DNA from: CAVPCZ01 sp963779225
GTDB lineage: Bacteria; Bacteroidota; Ignavibacteria; UBA10030; UBA6906
Direction of reading: 5' to 3'
Assembly: GCA_963779225.1 (NCBI GenBank)
Contig: CAVZWW010000003.1
Span: 3,472,001 to 3,536,000, forward strand
DNA length: 64,000 nucleotides
Shown: positions 47,642-56,047 of the stretch, piece after piece
Numbering within the stretch: position 1 is the first letter of the stretch
Layout of the letters: each line of letters starts with the position of its first letter
Position numbers and translations under genes: made by a program
Notes under the pieces: generated by a model
The model's input: the letters and a program-made list of their open reading frames with translations, nothing else
The model's database searches: none
What the model was told of the DNA's origin: nothing

Positions 47642-48253
47642 GGCTAAAACCCTACCCTGCTATCGAGAATGGGTTAATTCCTTCAGGTCTGCCCAACGAT
47701 GCTGCACCCTCATGGGAAGGCGAACCCGCTTGAGGCTGTTCAACTCTTGCGTCACATCCGACTAAGCGCAGTACTCATCTCGCAGCCAAAGGGTCGTCGA
47801 GGTGGGCTTTACAGCGAGGTCCAGAGCGCCGGCTCAATGGCTGACGGAGCCATAGAACGTGTCTGTGAAGGGAATATACTCCTCCGTCAAGGTAAAGTCA
47901 ACTTCGCATAGAACTGTCACAGACACGAAGACCTATAGTCTTTAGCATCCGATGATCCCGAAGATTGGCGTGGGAAACGCTCGGCGGCTCACCGACTCTT
48001 GCGTGCGCCAAACCTCATCTTATGAACGTCAATGCTGCTACTGATCGGGAATTGCTGTAGAGGGGACTACTCATTTGTGCATGAGCAGAACTACTCATAT
48101 TCGGCAAGGTAGACACGACGAGTGCTGATGCAATCGGGAAGTCGAGGACTCCGGGCGGATTCCCGGAGAGTTCGCTCCATCCCCCCTTACGCGCGAATGC
48201 CCGCTTGCGGCGGGCATTCGTGTCAACAACCAACGGTGCTTGTGTGTCAAAAT
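47642..48253. other. Intergenic region with a terminator-like hairpin
   Basis: About 610 bases between the sorting-domain protein and the SDR gene. A perfect 11-bp stem, CGAATGCCCGC at 48194-48204 with GCGGGCATTCG at 48210-48220 and a 5-base loop, lies 34 bases after the stop of the SDR gene and may terminate the pterin operon, although there is no strong U-run. The rest holds nothing recognisable. Confidence 0.5.
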
Positions 48254-48958
48254 CTACGGCCTTGTCGGCCTCACATCAATCTCGCTGAACATCGTCCGCT
48301 CAGGGGCGGTAACGGCGAAAATCACCGCGGAGGCCACATCCTCGGGCTGGGTGATATTCGCCCCCTTCTTTGCCCCGGGCGAGAAATTCGTTTCGACCGA
48401 ACCCGGACAGATGGTCACGACGCGGATGTTGAACTCCCGCACTTCCAGCAGCAATGATCCGGCAAATCCTCGCAATGCCCACTTCGTTGCGCTGTAACCC
48501 GCTCCCCCCTTAAAACTGTTCTTGCCGGCAAGGGATGCGATATTGACGATCTCTCCGCTCTGCGCCTTCGTCATGTGCGGCAGGACCGCCTTCGTCATCA
48601 GAAAGACCCCGCGCATGTTCGTGGCAAACATCGTGTCAAAATCTTCCACAGTAAGTTCGCTGACAGGCTTGAAGATTCCCATTCCGGCATTGTTGACCAG
48701 AATGTCGACATGGCCGAACGCCTTCACGGCCTCATTCACAACGCGAGTGGCATCCGTTTCTTTCGCCACATCTCCCTGCACACCTATCGCCTGGAACCCT
48801 GCGGCCTTCAGTTCGTCGACCGCTTGAACAAGCGGATTGGAGGTGCGACCCGACAACACCACCCGTGCACCCTCTTCGGCGAGTGCCCTCCCGATGGCTT
48901 TACCAATCCCTTTGCTGCCACCCGTCACGACAGCCACTTTACCTTCGAGTCGTTTCAT
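48254..48958 (-). CDS. Short-chain dehydrogenase/reductase, candidate sepiapterin reductase
   Basis: 234 residues. The Rossmann motif TGGSKGIGKAIG and NNAGMGI, and the catalytic Ser (IASLAG) and YSATK, are all present, so it is an active-type classical SDR, superficially FabG-like. The gene overlaps folE by 4 bases (ATGA) and follows ptpS, giving the exact order of the three enzymes of tetrahydrobiopterin synthesis; the third enzyme, sepiapterin reductase, is an SDR. The assignment to that role rests on context. Sequence alone does not separate it from other SDRs. Confidence 0.82.
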   Translation of the reverse strand: MKRLEGKVAVVTGGSKGIGKAIGRALAEEGARVVLSGRTSNPLVQAVDELKAAGFQAIGVQGDVAKETDATRVVNEAVKAFGHVDILVNNAGMGIFKPVSELTVEDFDTMFATNMRGVFLMTKAVLPHMTKAQSGEIVNIASLAGKNSFKGGAGYSATKWALRGFAGSLLLEVREFNIRVVTICPGSVETNFSPGAKKGANITQPEDVASAVIFAVTAPERTMFSEIDVRPTRP

Positions 48959-49539
48959 CCGCTCAGTTTGCTTTCTATCAAATGGAGAAATTCGCCGCGT
49001 GTTTTAACATCTTCCTCAAATTCCCCCAGCATCGCGCTTGTTGTAGCCACAGAGTTCTGCTTTTCAACCCCGCGCATCATCATGCACATATGGCGGGCTT
49101 CTATAACGACGGCCACACCTGCCGGACTCAGAGCCTTGTTCAGGGCTTCGGCAATCTGCTGAGTCAGCCGTTCCTGCACCTGGAGACGGCGGGCGAATAC
49201 GTCCACGATACGCGGGATCTTGCTAAGTCCCACGATCTTCCCCTTCGGGATATAGGCAATATGCGCCCGGCCATAAAACGGGAGCATATGATGCTCGCAC
49301 ATGCTGAAGAAATCCACGTCCTTCACGACAACCATCTCATTGTACTTCTCGTTGAATACCGCCGCGTTCAGAACCTTTTCAATATCAACCTTGTATCCTT
49401 GCAGCAGGAATTCATAGGCCTTGGCCACACGGTGGGGAGTGCGGAGTAGTCCTTCGCGCCTGGGATCCTCGCCCACCTGCAGCAACAGCTCTTCAATAAG
49501 CTGCTCTACCCGTGCCCGTTGTTGGTTTGTTTCTTCCAT
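48955..49539 (-). CDS. folE: GTP cyclohydrolase I
   Basis: 194 residues. FolE opens GTP to 7,8-dihydroneopterin triphosphate, the entry to folate and biopterin pathways. Zinc ligands are visible in FFSMCEHHMLPFYG and RHMCMMMRGVEKQ; LRTPHRVAKAYEFLLQG and IPKGKIVGLSKIPRIVD are standard blocks. It is 6 bases after ptpS and overlaps the SDR gene by 4. Confidence 0.95.
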   Translation of the reverse strand: MEETNQQRARVEQLIEELLLQVGEDPRREGLLRTPHRVAKAYEFLLQGYKVDIEKVLNAAVFNEKYNEMVVVKDVDFFSMCEHHMLPFYGRAHIAYIPKGKIVGLSKIPRIVDVFARRLQVQERLTQQIAEALNKALSPAGVAVVIEARHMCMMMRGVEKQNSVATTSAMLGEFEEDVKTRGEFLHLIESKLSG

Positions 49540-49545
49540 TGCGGA

Positions 49546-49953
49546 TCACTCTCCCCTGTATTCAACAAAGTTGTTGTCGGATTCGAACAACTTTATCGAG
49601 TGAAGTTTTCCCTGCGGAATCTTCGGCTGCAGGACCTTCCAGAAGGCGACGGCGATGTTCTCTGCGGTAGGAATCACGCCCCGCATGAATTCCACATCCA
49701 GATTCAGATGTGTGTGATCCACGACCTCGAGGATCTCGCGGTCTACTATAGCGGCGAGTTCTTTCAGATCGATCACCATCCCTGTATCCGGTGCAGGGGT
49801 CCCGGCCACCGTCACTTCGATCTCGTAGTTGTGCCCGTGGCCGTTCGGGTTGTTACATTTGCCGAATACCCGGGCGTTCTTTTCGTTCGCCCAGGAAGGA
49901 TTGTACAACCTGTGCGAGGCGCTAAAGTGTGATTTTCGTGTTACGTAGACCAT
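49546..49953 (-). CDS. ptpS: 6-pyruvoyl-tetrahydropterin synthase, PTPS/QueD family
   Basis: 135 residues. PTPS converts dihydroneopterin triphosphate to 6-pyruvoyl-tetrahydropterin; the related QueD makes carboxytetrahydropterin for queuosine. The zinc His residues occur in SASHRLYNP and NGHGHNYE, and the catalytic Cys in FGKCNNPNGHGHNY. That last block, the DHTHLNLDV region and the ending FESDNNFVEYRGE closely resemble animal PTPS (recalled, not computed). No queC or queE is nearby. Together with folE and the SDR this favours biopterin over queuosine, although QueD function remains possible. Confidence 0.88.
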   Translation of the reverse strand: MVYVTRKSHFSASHRLYNPSWANEKNARVFGKCNNPNGHGHNYEIEVTVAGTPAPDTGMVIDLKELAAIVDREILEVVDHTHLNLDVEFMRGVIPTAENIAVAFWKVLQPKIPQGKLHSIKLFESDNNFVEYRGE

Positions 49954-49987
49954 GATTTCCCTCTTGAAATCGGATTGAAGTCCGGAA

Positions 49988-50446
49988 TTACAGAACGGCC
50001 ATCACCTCTTCCACGTGTCCGTCGACTTTGACCTTCGGGAAGATGTGAGAAATCACTCCCTTCCCGTCGATCACGAAAGTCGTCCGTTCGATCCCCATGT
50101 ACTTCTTCCCGTACAGGCTTTTCTCTTTCCAGACGCCGTATTTCTTTATCATCTCTTTCTTCTCGTCGCTCAGAAGGGGAAACGCCAGCGAGTACTTGTC
50201 GGCGAATTTCTTGTGCGAGCCCGCAGAGTCAGCACTCACCCCGATAACTACCGCCCCCCTTTTTTCGAGTTTTTTCAGGTTGTCGTTGAAGGAGCAGGCC
50301 TCCTTAGTGCAACCCGAGGTGTTGTCCTTTGGATAGAAGTAGAGAACCACCTTCATCCCTTTGAGATCCTTGAGCGTCATGACCTTTCCGTCGCCGGTCT
50401 GGAGGCTAAAGTCAGGCGCTTTGCTACCTGGTTTCAGCTCAGGCAT
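49988..50446 (-). CDS. bcp: Thioredoxin-dependent peroxiredoxin, Bcp type
   Basis: 152 residues. Bcp reduces peroxides using thioredoxin. The peroxidatic Cys sits in DNTSGCTKEACSFND, with the resolving Cys five residues later, which is the Bcp arrangement; the core begins GSKAPDFSLQTGDGKV. It is 34 bases upstream of ptpS and 181 after a second peroxiredoxin, all on the minus strand. Confidence 0.94.
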   Translation of the reverse strand: MPELKPGSKAPDFSLQTGDGKVMTLKDLKGMKVVLYFYPKDNTSGCTKEACSFNDNLKKLEKRGAVVIGVSADSAGSHKKFADKYSLAFPLLSDEKKEMIKKYGVWKEKSLYGKKYMGIERTTFVIDGKGVISHIFPKVKVDGHVEEVMAVL

Positions 50447-50627
50447 AGAAGTACACCTTCCTGTGTTCGTTTTGAGACTGATGGTCTCACAGCAGAGGTT
50501 TCGGACAGGGATCCTGGCATTCCGGAGTATTCGCCCGTTACCCGCAGTGAGTCTGGAATAGTAATGAAGATCTGTCGTTGGACATCCGACCGCTCAGGCG
50601 AGAGACGAGGAGCCTTCGAACCGGAAG

Positions 50628-51098
50628 CTAGAAACTTGCCAGCGCCTTATTGATCTCTTCGTACGGCGGCTCGACGCCAGGATTCTCGGTGATCCATGTG
50701 TACTTCACACTCCCCTGTCCGTCAAGCACAAAAACTGCACGCTTGGCTGTGGAATATCCCGGAATCCCCGCGAAGTTTTCTTGCAGCCCTGTATAGACTT
50801 TGACGGTCTCGCGATTGAAATCGCTCAGAAGCGGAAACGTGAGCTTGTTGTGATCGGCAAACCCTTTGTTCGCAAAGGGTGAATCCACGCTCACTCCCAC
50901 GACCTGAGCGTTCAGAGCACCCATTGATGCAATGGAATCCCTGATGGTGCACATCTCCTTGGTGCAGACGCCGGTGAACGCACCGGGGTAAAAGGCCAGC
51001 ACGGTCTTCTTGCCGAGGAATTCTTTCAGCGAACGTGGCTTGCGGTCAGTGTCATAAAGGGTGAATTCGGGGGCTTTGTCGCCTGTCTTGATTGCCAT
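50628..51098 (-). CDS. Peroxiredoxin/redoxin (Prx5/AhpE-like)
   Basis: 156 residues. The catalytic Cys is in YPGAFTGVCTKEMCTI, followed by a second Cys five residues later, and the start GDKAPEFTLYDTDRKPRS is typical. It is a distinct relative of the neighbouring Bcp rather than a duplicate. The C-terminal ENPGVEPPYEEINKAL suits the AhpE-like group. A clear ATG has AAGGAG about 5-6 bases upstream. Confidence 0.9.
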   Translation of the reverse strand: MAIKTGDKAPEFTLYDTDRKPRSLKEFLGKKTVLAFYPGAFTGVCTKEMCTIRDSIASMGALNAQVVGVSVDSPFANKGFADHNKLTFPLLSDFNRETVKVYTGLQENFAGIPGYSTAKRAVFVLDGQGSVKYTWITENPGVEPPYEEINKALASF

Positions 51099-51350
51099 AT
51101 GAGCTCCTTAATGGATAAGTGTGACTGCTAGATAGAACACCTGCGGTCCTTGCCAGGTTCCTTGAACACGCTGCCAGTCTCTACTCAACACGCGTTGCAC
51201 CACCATCCTGGATTTTCTCTCTGACGACTCATGGCAAGTGCCGCCGCGGCAACATTGACCGGAATGTTCATCGGTTTGGACTTGCCGGCCCGGTCCTGCC
51301 GCTTCAGCCCTTCGCTCTGTTGCAGCGCCCGGGCGTTGATTTGATGATGC
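51099..51350. other. Intergenic region between peroxiredoxin and DUF2279 gene
   Basis: About 250 bases with no recognised feature; a 60-codon minus-strand frame that overlaps the next gene's end has no family resemblance. Confidence 0.4.
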
Positions 51351-52310
51351 CTAGAAATACAGTCCATACCAGACGACTCCTGGAGAAACCTGCACGGCAG
51401 GCATTGGGAAGTGGATGAAGTTCAAAGCTTCACCCAGAGAGCGAAGGAACGGCGTATCCTGCGGGATGATTTTGGTCATATCCAGATCGGGCGCCAGAAA
51501 CCAGACCAGATAGCGGTCCGGGCTGTTGTTGTTGCGTACTGCGACACCACCTGCAACCGCCAGCCAATCCGGCCACCAGCGAAGGCTCTTTGCAGAAAAC
51601 AGGCCTTTCGGGGTGACCGTTAGCCAGAAGGTCTGGCCTTCATAATCGTCAAACATGGTCTTCGTCTGCCCCGGAATCGCCCCGGCACTTCCTTCGTTCT
51701 TGGGAAGGTAGCTGAACCGGAACTGGAAGTTCTTGAAGACAGGGACGTGGTACTGGAGCACGGGATACCATGCACCGAAGAGATTTGCTGCATAGTCCAC
51801 CCGGTCGAACCCCCAGTATGCTGAAAACCCGTCTTCGATCTCCACGTAGGTCTGAAAAAGAGTGGACCCTACCGCACCCCAGATTAGAGACGAAGGCTCG
51901 TTCATGTTACACCACTGCAGGGACTTTGAGAACACAAACGTCATTACCGAGGAAGCATACAAATGCCCCAGCTTATCCATGTACATGGCATATTCAAGAT
52001 CCTCGCGGAAATGAAAAGATGTGCGATAATCCCTCCACCAGGAATTCTGTTGATAGATGTGAATTGCCGTCACTGCAACCGCGGTAGTTCCACCAACGAT
52101 GACGAGGCGGGTGAGATTCACGGATGTAGACGAGTCAGTCTGCGCAAGTGACGAGTCGGTCTGCCCAGGTGACGGGTCGGTTTGCCCGGACGACGGGTTG
52201 GTCTGTGCTCCTGGCGTGTTGGTCCCCATGTGTCTTGACGCATCCGTCTGCCCGCGCGCCGCCAGTGTGAGGATCTGCAGAAGCGCTACAAAGAACAGGC
52301 ACACGATCAT
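51351..52310 (-). CDS. DUF2279-family envelope protein with a QTD repeat region
   Basis: About 319 residues from the ATG at 52310, chosen because a good signal peptide begins there (MIVCLFFVALLQILTLAARG); an upstream frame extends to 52481 but adds no recognisable sequence. Directly after cleavage lies a run of 7-residue repeats (QTDPSPG, QTDSSLA and variants). The DUF2279 core follows with DKLGHLYASSVM and EIEDGFSAYWGFDRVDYAANL, and it ends VVWYGLYF. E. coli YfiM belongs to this family; function is unknown. A paralogue is at 53717-54890 and a DUF1207-like gene runs the other way between them. Confidence 0.75.
   Translation of the reverse strand: MIVCLFFVALLQILTLAARGQTDASRHMGTNTPGAQTNPSSGQTDPSPGQTDSSLAQTDSSTSVNLTRLVIVGGTTAVAVTAIHIYQQNSWWRDYRTSFHFREDLEYAMYMDKLGHLYASSVMTFVFSKSLQWCNMNEPSSLIWGAVGSTLFQTYVEIEDGFSAYWGFDRVDYAANLFGAWYPVLQYHVPVFKNFQFRFSYLPKNEGSAGAIPGQTKTMFDDYEGQTFWLTVTPKGLFSAKSLRWWPDWLAVAGGVAVRNNNSPDRYLVWFLAPDLDMTKIIPQDTPFLRSLGEALNFIHFPMPAVQVSPGVVWYGLYF
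52129..52222 (-). repeat. 21-bp tandem repeat in the DUF2279 gene
   Basis: Four and a half degenerate 21-bp units of the form GACGAGTCGGTCTGCCCAGG start at 52129, 52150, 52171 and 52192, followed by a partial copy. The unit is a multiple of three and encodes QTDxSxx. Confidence 0.85.
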
Positions 52311-52465
52311 GCGCGGCGGGATGCGGATGGTGGAACGCCACAGACAAAGCCGGGAGCTCACGGAATCACAGTCCGGCAATCCGTTTTGAACGGGTGCTTC
52401 TGCATTCCCATAGGACGCTGCGAGAGATCCTTTTAAAAGTCCACTGTTGATATTCATTCGGAAGT

Positions 52466-53647
52466 ATGGTACGGGATTCAATCGAAAAGGTCAACGAACG
52501 GAGGCCCGTTGACCCTTCGATCCTGAATACCTACCTTATGGCATACCGAACCCAAACTCTTGACGGATCCATGCTCCGAATGCCTGCCCTTATGCGTACT
52601 GAACACAGACTTCTTGACGGATCCATGCCCCGAATGCCTGCCCTTAGACGTACTGAACACAGAATTCTTGACGGATCCATGCCCGATCGAGTCGTCGTCA
52701 GCCCGTTCTCCTCGCGCTGTTCCGCATCTTCTCCCTTTTCATCTTCAGCTCCGGGTTGTTCGCCCCATTCTTCAGCTTCTGTTTTTCCTCTTTCCTCCCT
52801 TTTCCACCCTCGTTCCACTTTCTTCAGTCTTCTCCTTTCCCTTTTCTGTTTACACTTTGCAGTCTGCCCTTCTTCCGCACAGGCCCAGTTTTCATGGTTT
52901 CCCCCCCGGACCCTCTTCCCTCCCCTCTTCGCGAACCCTGAAGAGCCGCGTATGGGCATCCAGCAGGAGATCGGGAGTTCTGTAATGAAAGTAGCTATCG
53001 GGAACGCCTTCGAGACACTTGAGTATCGCCGCGGAACGGACACACTCCGCTTAAACGTACTCTTCTTTGCGTATGCGCTGGCCAACGACGCCAGTGGGTA
53101 CCGACTGAAAATCGATGCGGCTGACGGCTATTTCGGGTTGGGTTTCAGCTACAACAGCGACAGCCATCTGAGCTTCCGTTTCAGGGCTCTACACCTGAGC
53201 GCTCACCTTGTGGACGGGCACTACGACACCGAGACGGACGAATGGCGCGACGGGAAAGAGCCCTTTCCCTTTTCGCGCAACTATGGAGAAATCGTGGCGG
53301 CATACACCGACAGTTTCCAGGAGCTTCCATTCCGTCTGTACGGTGGCTTCAGTTATGCGGCAATCGTAAAACCCACGACTATTCGTCCCTGGGCAGGACT
53401 TGCCGGGTACGAATTGCACAGCGGCGGAGGTACACATGCATATCTCGCCCATCACTTCTCGCTCATGGGGACTCCGGTCTATATCGGAAGCAATACGATT
53501 GAGGCGGGTGTGAAGTTCGGGAACTGGCAGAACCGCGGGGCGAGGTTGTTCGTGGTGTATCAGAACGGTTGGAACAATTTCGGGGAATACTACAACGAGA
53601 GGCACGAATTCTTCGGAGTGGGATTTACCTTTGATTTCTGGGATTAG
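52466..53647 (+). CDS. DUF1207-like outer-membrane protein, start uncertain
   Basis: 393 codons in the longest frame. A hydrophobic export segment (FFSLLLSLFCLHFAV, cut near AQAQ) lies at about residue 118, very far from the 52466 ATG, and no closer start than the ATG at 52679 is available. The preceding stretch holds 54-bp tandem repeats and a pyrimidine-rich tract, so translation probably begins late or the sequence has an error. After the signal come RTLFPPLFANPEEPRMGIQQ, a DUF1207-like motif, and beta-strands ending FEFFGVGFTFDFWD-like, as in outer-membrane barrels. It lies between two DUF2279 paralogues on the other strand. Confidence 0.65.
   Translation: MVRDSIEKVNERRPVDPSILNTYLMAYRTQTLDGSMLRMPALMRTEHRLLDGSMPRMPALRRTEHRILDGSMPDRVVVSPFSSRCSASSPFSSSAPGCSPHSSASVFPLSSLFHPRSTFFSLLLSLFCLHFAVCPSSAQAQFSWFPPRTLFPPLFANPEEPRMGIQQEIGSSVMKVAIGNAFETLEYRRGTDTLRLNVLFFAYALANDASGYRLKIDAADGYFGLGFSYNSDSHLSFRFRALHLSAHLVDGHYDTETDEWRDGKEPFPFSRNYGEIVAAYTDSFQELPFRLYGGFSYAAIVKPTTIRPWAGLAGYELHSGGGTHAYLAHHFSLMGTPVYIGSNTIEAGVKFGNWQNRGARLFVVYQNGWNNFGEYYNERHEFFGVGFTFDFWD
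52561..52680 (+). repeat. 54-bp tandem repeat upstream of the DUF1207-like signal peptide
   Basis: Units starting TGACGGATCCATG begin at 52561, 52615 and 52669; two are complete and the third is partial. Each encodes 18 residues (LDGSMxRMPALxRTEHR) if translated. Each unit carries its own ATG. Confidence 0.85.
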
Positions 53648-53716
53648 CGCCGGCCGCCTTCGCCTGACTGCGTTTCCTTTATGCTCGCCGGCGGACTTCC
53701 TAAGAGAGACCGCGCA

Positions 53717-54890
53717 TTATTTGAAGTACAGGCCGTACCACATCGGCTCTTTTCCCGGAGAGAACGAGACGGCAGGGGCGGGAAGATGGTAGGTGTTGAG
53801 TGTGCGCTGGATGAGGAGCATATCATTGTTGCATGGAGCGAAGGCTTCCAGGTTGAAGTCGAACCCGATGACGATCTCCCGGCGGGTTTGGCTGTCGGCA
53901 ACTCCGTACCCTACGGCAAGCTGAATAAACTCCGGCCAGTAGCGATTGACCGAAGCAGGTAGCAGATTGTGCACATTCGCAGTGAGCCAGATCGTCATCG
54001 CATCGTAGTCACTGACAAAGCTCGCCGGCGTTTTCGATCCGAGATTGGACCAGTAGCTGAATTTGAAGTTGAAGTTGTTAAAGAATGGAATCTGCGTTTG
54101 CAGGATGCCGTATCCGATCCCGGTGAACCCCATCAGCAAGTCCCTGTAGTCGAATCCATACTCGGAGAAACCATCTCCGATCTCGATCTCCAGACTGTGC
54201 CACGCAGCGATTCCGGCGGCCCACCACAAGGCCGCACCCGGATCGTGTCCGCCCCACAGGAGAACGTTCCGCCCGATCTTGAACGTGGCATATGCACCCA
54301 TGAGATGCCCGACCCTATCGATGCCCAGGTGGGGTCCATCGAACCAGGGTTCCGTAAACCATGTGAATGATTTTTCGGCGTCTTTCCACCAGGTGTAGTA
54401 TGAATCGGCAAGGATTCCCAGAGACAGAACTGCCACCAGACCGATGGAGATTGTCTTCCGGGCCGGCGTGAACTGTTCGGGCCTGTACCCGTCCACAAGC
54501 GGGAGGGGGCCTTGAGCAACGGAGAAAGCCCGGACCTGAAGGGAATCCTGGATCCGGAGGGAATCTGAGCGTCCCGGGAGAATTCTGGACGCGAAGGGAA
54601 TCCTGTGCGCGTAGAGAATCCTGGATCTGAAGAGAATCCTGGACTAGGAGCGGAAGGTGGATCCGAAGGGAATCTGTAGCCCCCGGAGAATTCTGAACAC
54701 GAAGGGGATCCTGCAATTGAAGAGAATTGTCGATGCGCAGGCGATCCTGTGCTCGGAGAGAATCCTGCACCTGAAGAAGATCCTGAGCCCTGAGGGGGGA
54801 ACCAAACGTCAAGAGGAGGAAAAAGGAGCAGACAGTCAGCAGAGGGCGGCGGACTCCGGATAGCAGGGTCATGAACCTCCGCCATTTCAT
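53717..54890 (-). CDS. DUF2279-family envelope protein with QDSLR repeats, one frameshift
   Basis: About 390 residues after repair, with a signal peptide (PLLTVCSFFLLLTFGSPLRA). It is followed by a run of 6-residue repeats (VQDSLR, AQDSLR and variants) encoded by an 18-bp unit, over about 54530-54800. The DUF2279 domain then shows DRVGHLMGAYATFKIG and EIEIGDGFSEYGFDYRDLLMG and ends MWYGLYFK, similar to the protein at 51351-52310. One extra base within CCCGGG at 54573-54578 breaks the frame inside the repeat. Function is unknown; a paralogue of the gene at 51351. Confidence 0.78.
54530..54800 (-). repeat. 18-bp degenerate tandem repeat encoding QDSLRx
   Basis: Many copies of a unit like GAATCCTGGATCCGGAGG run through this stretch on the plus strand, coding on the minus strand for QDSLR-type hexapeptides. 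Units are degenerate and some have been changed to NSPG. Confidence 0.8.
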
Positions 54891-54997
54891 CGTAGCACCT
54901 GCACGCAGCTTGATGCGACGAACCCGTGATCAACTCCCGGCGTCAAGAGTCCCGAGCAGGGTTACCGCCCCATGCTCCTCATCCGGTCGCTGGACCA

Positions 54998-55948
54998 CTA
55001 CAAACCCATCTGCGTCTTAAAATAGGCGATAGTCTTTTTCAGGCCCTCACGTCTGTCGATGCGGGCTTCCCACCCGAGCAATGACCGCGCACGGGTGGTA
55101 TCGGGCTGCCGGACTTTCGGGTCGTCTTCCGGGAGGGGTGTGAAGACGATTTTGCTCTTGCTGTCTGTGAGTTCAATCACTTCCTGCGCCAGCTGGAGCA
55201 TCGTCACTTCATTCTGATTGCCGATGTTCACGGGGTCGTTCAGATCGGAGCGAAGAAGCAGGTAGAGGCCGTTGATCAGGTCGTCCACGTAGCACACACT
55301 GCGTGTCTGGGAACCATCCCCGAACACGGTCACATCTTCACCCTTCAGGGCCTGGGAGATGAATGCCGGAATCGCCCGGCCGTCGTTGATGCGCATGCGT
55401 GGACCGTACGTGTTGAAAATGCGCACAATGCGCGTCTCAATTCCATGGTAGCGGTGATAGGCCATTGTCATCGCTTCGGCAAAACGTTTGGCCTCATCAT
55501 ACACACCGCGTGAACCGACCGGATTCACGTTCCCCCAGTACCCCTCGGGCTGCGGATGGATAAGCGGATCCCCATAAACCTCTGACGTGGAGGCCAGCAG
55601 GAACCGCGCATTTTTGTTTTTCGCCAGTCCGAGAGTTTTGTGGGTACCGAGCGATCCCACTTTGAGAGTCTGGATGGGCAATTTCAGATAGTCGATCGGG
55701 CTGGCGGGCGAGGCAAAATGGAGGATGTAATGCACCGGACCATCGACGAACATGTACTCGGTCACATCATGCTTCACGAACCTGAACCGTTCGTTCCCGA
55801 GAAGATGGGCAATATTCCGGATGTCGCCGGTGATGAGATTATCAATCGCCGTGACGCGGAATCCTTCCACGAGCAGACGGTCGCAGAGGTGCGATCCAAG
55901 GAATCCTGCCCCGCCCGTCACCACGGCGTGCTGCTGTTCGTTACTCAA
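54998..55948 (-). CDS. UDP-glucuronic acid decarboxylase (UDP-xylose synthase)
   Basis: 316 residues. UXS turns UDP-glucuronate into UDP-xylose, using bound NAD. The Rossmann motif GGAGFLGSHL, the family SPASPIDY and TSEVYGDP motifs, and the YDEAKRFAE catalytic Tyr-Lys are present, along with VRIFNTYGPRM. The size fits the soluble bacterial form. It lies downstream of ugd, which supplies UDP-glucuronate, on the same strand, so the pair feeds xylose or glucuronate into the glycan. Confidence 0.94.
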   Translation of the reverse strand: MSNEQQHAVVTGGAGFLGSHLCDRLLVEGFRVTAIDNLITGDIRNIAHLLGNERFRFVKHDVTEYMFVDGPVHYILHFASPASPIDYLKLPIQTLKVGSLGTHKTLGLAKNKNARFLLASTSEVYGDPLIHPQPEGYWGNVNPVGSRGVYDEAKRFAEAMTMAYHRYHGIETRIVRIFNTYGPRMRINDGRAIPAFISQALKGEDVTVFGDGSQTRSVCYVDDLINGLYLLLRSDLNDPVNIGNQNEVTMLQLAQEVIELTDSKSKIVFTPLPEDDPKVRQPDTTRARSLLGWEARIDRREGLKKTIAYFKTQMGL

Positions 55949-56047
55949 TATCGTCCCTCAGATTGTGATGAGTGAACTGCACGGCCAGCAAACCGGAATG
56001 CGTTGCGGAAGGGAATGCCCTTCCGGCGTCTGCACTCCGGACTTCTG

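Noticed and set aside
51185..51367. 60-codon minus-strand frame before the DUF2279 gene's end
   Set aside because: It overlaps that gene's stop, has no ribosome binding site, and matches no family.
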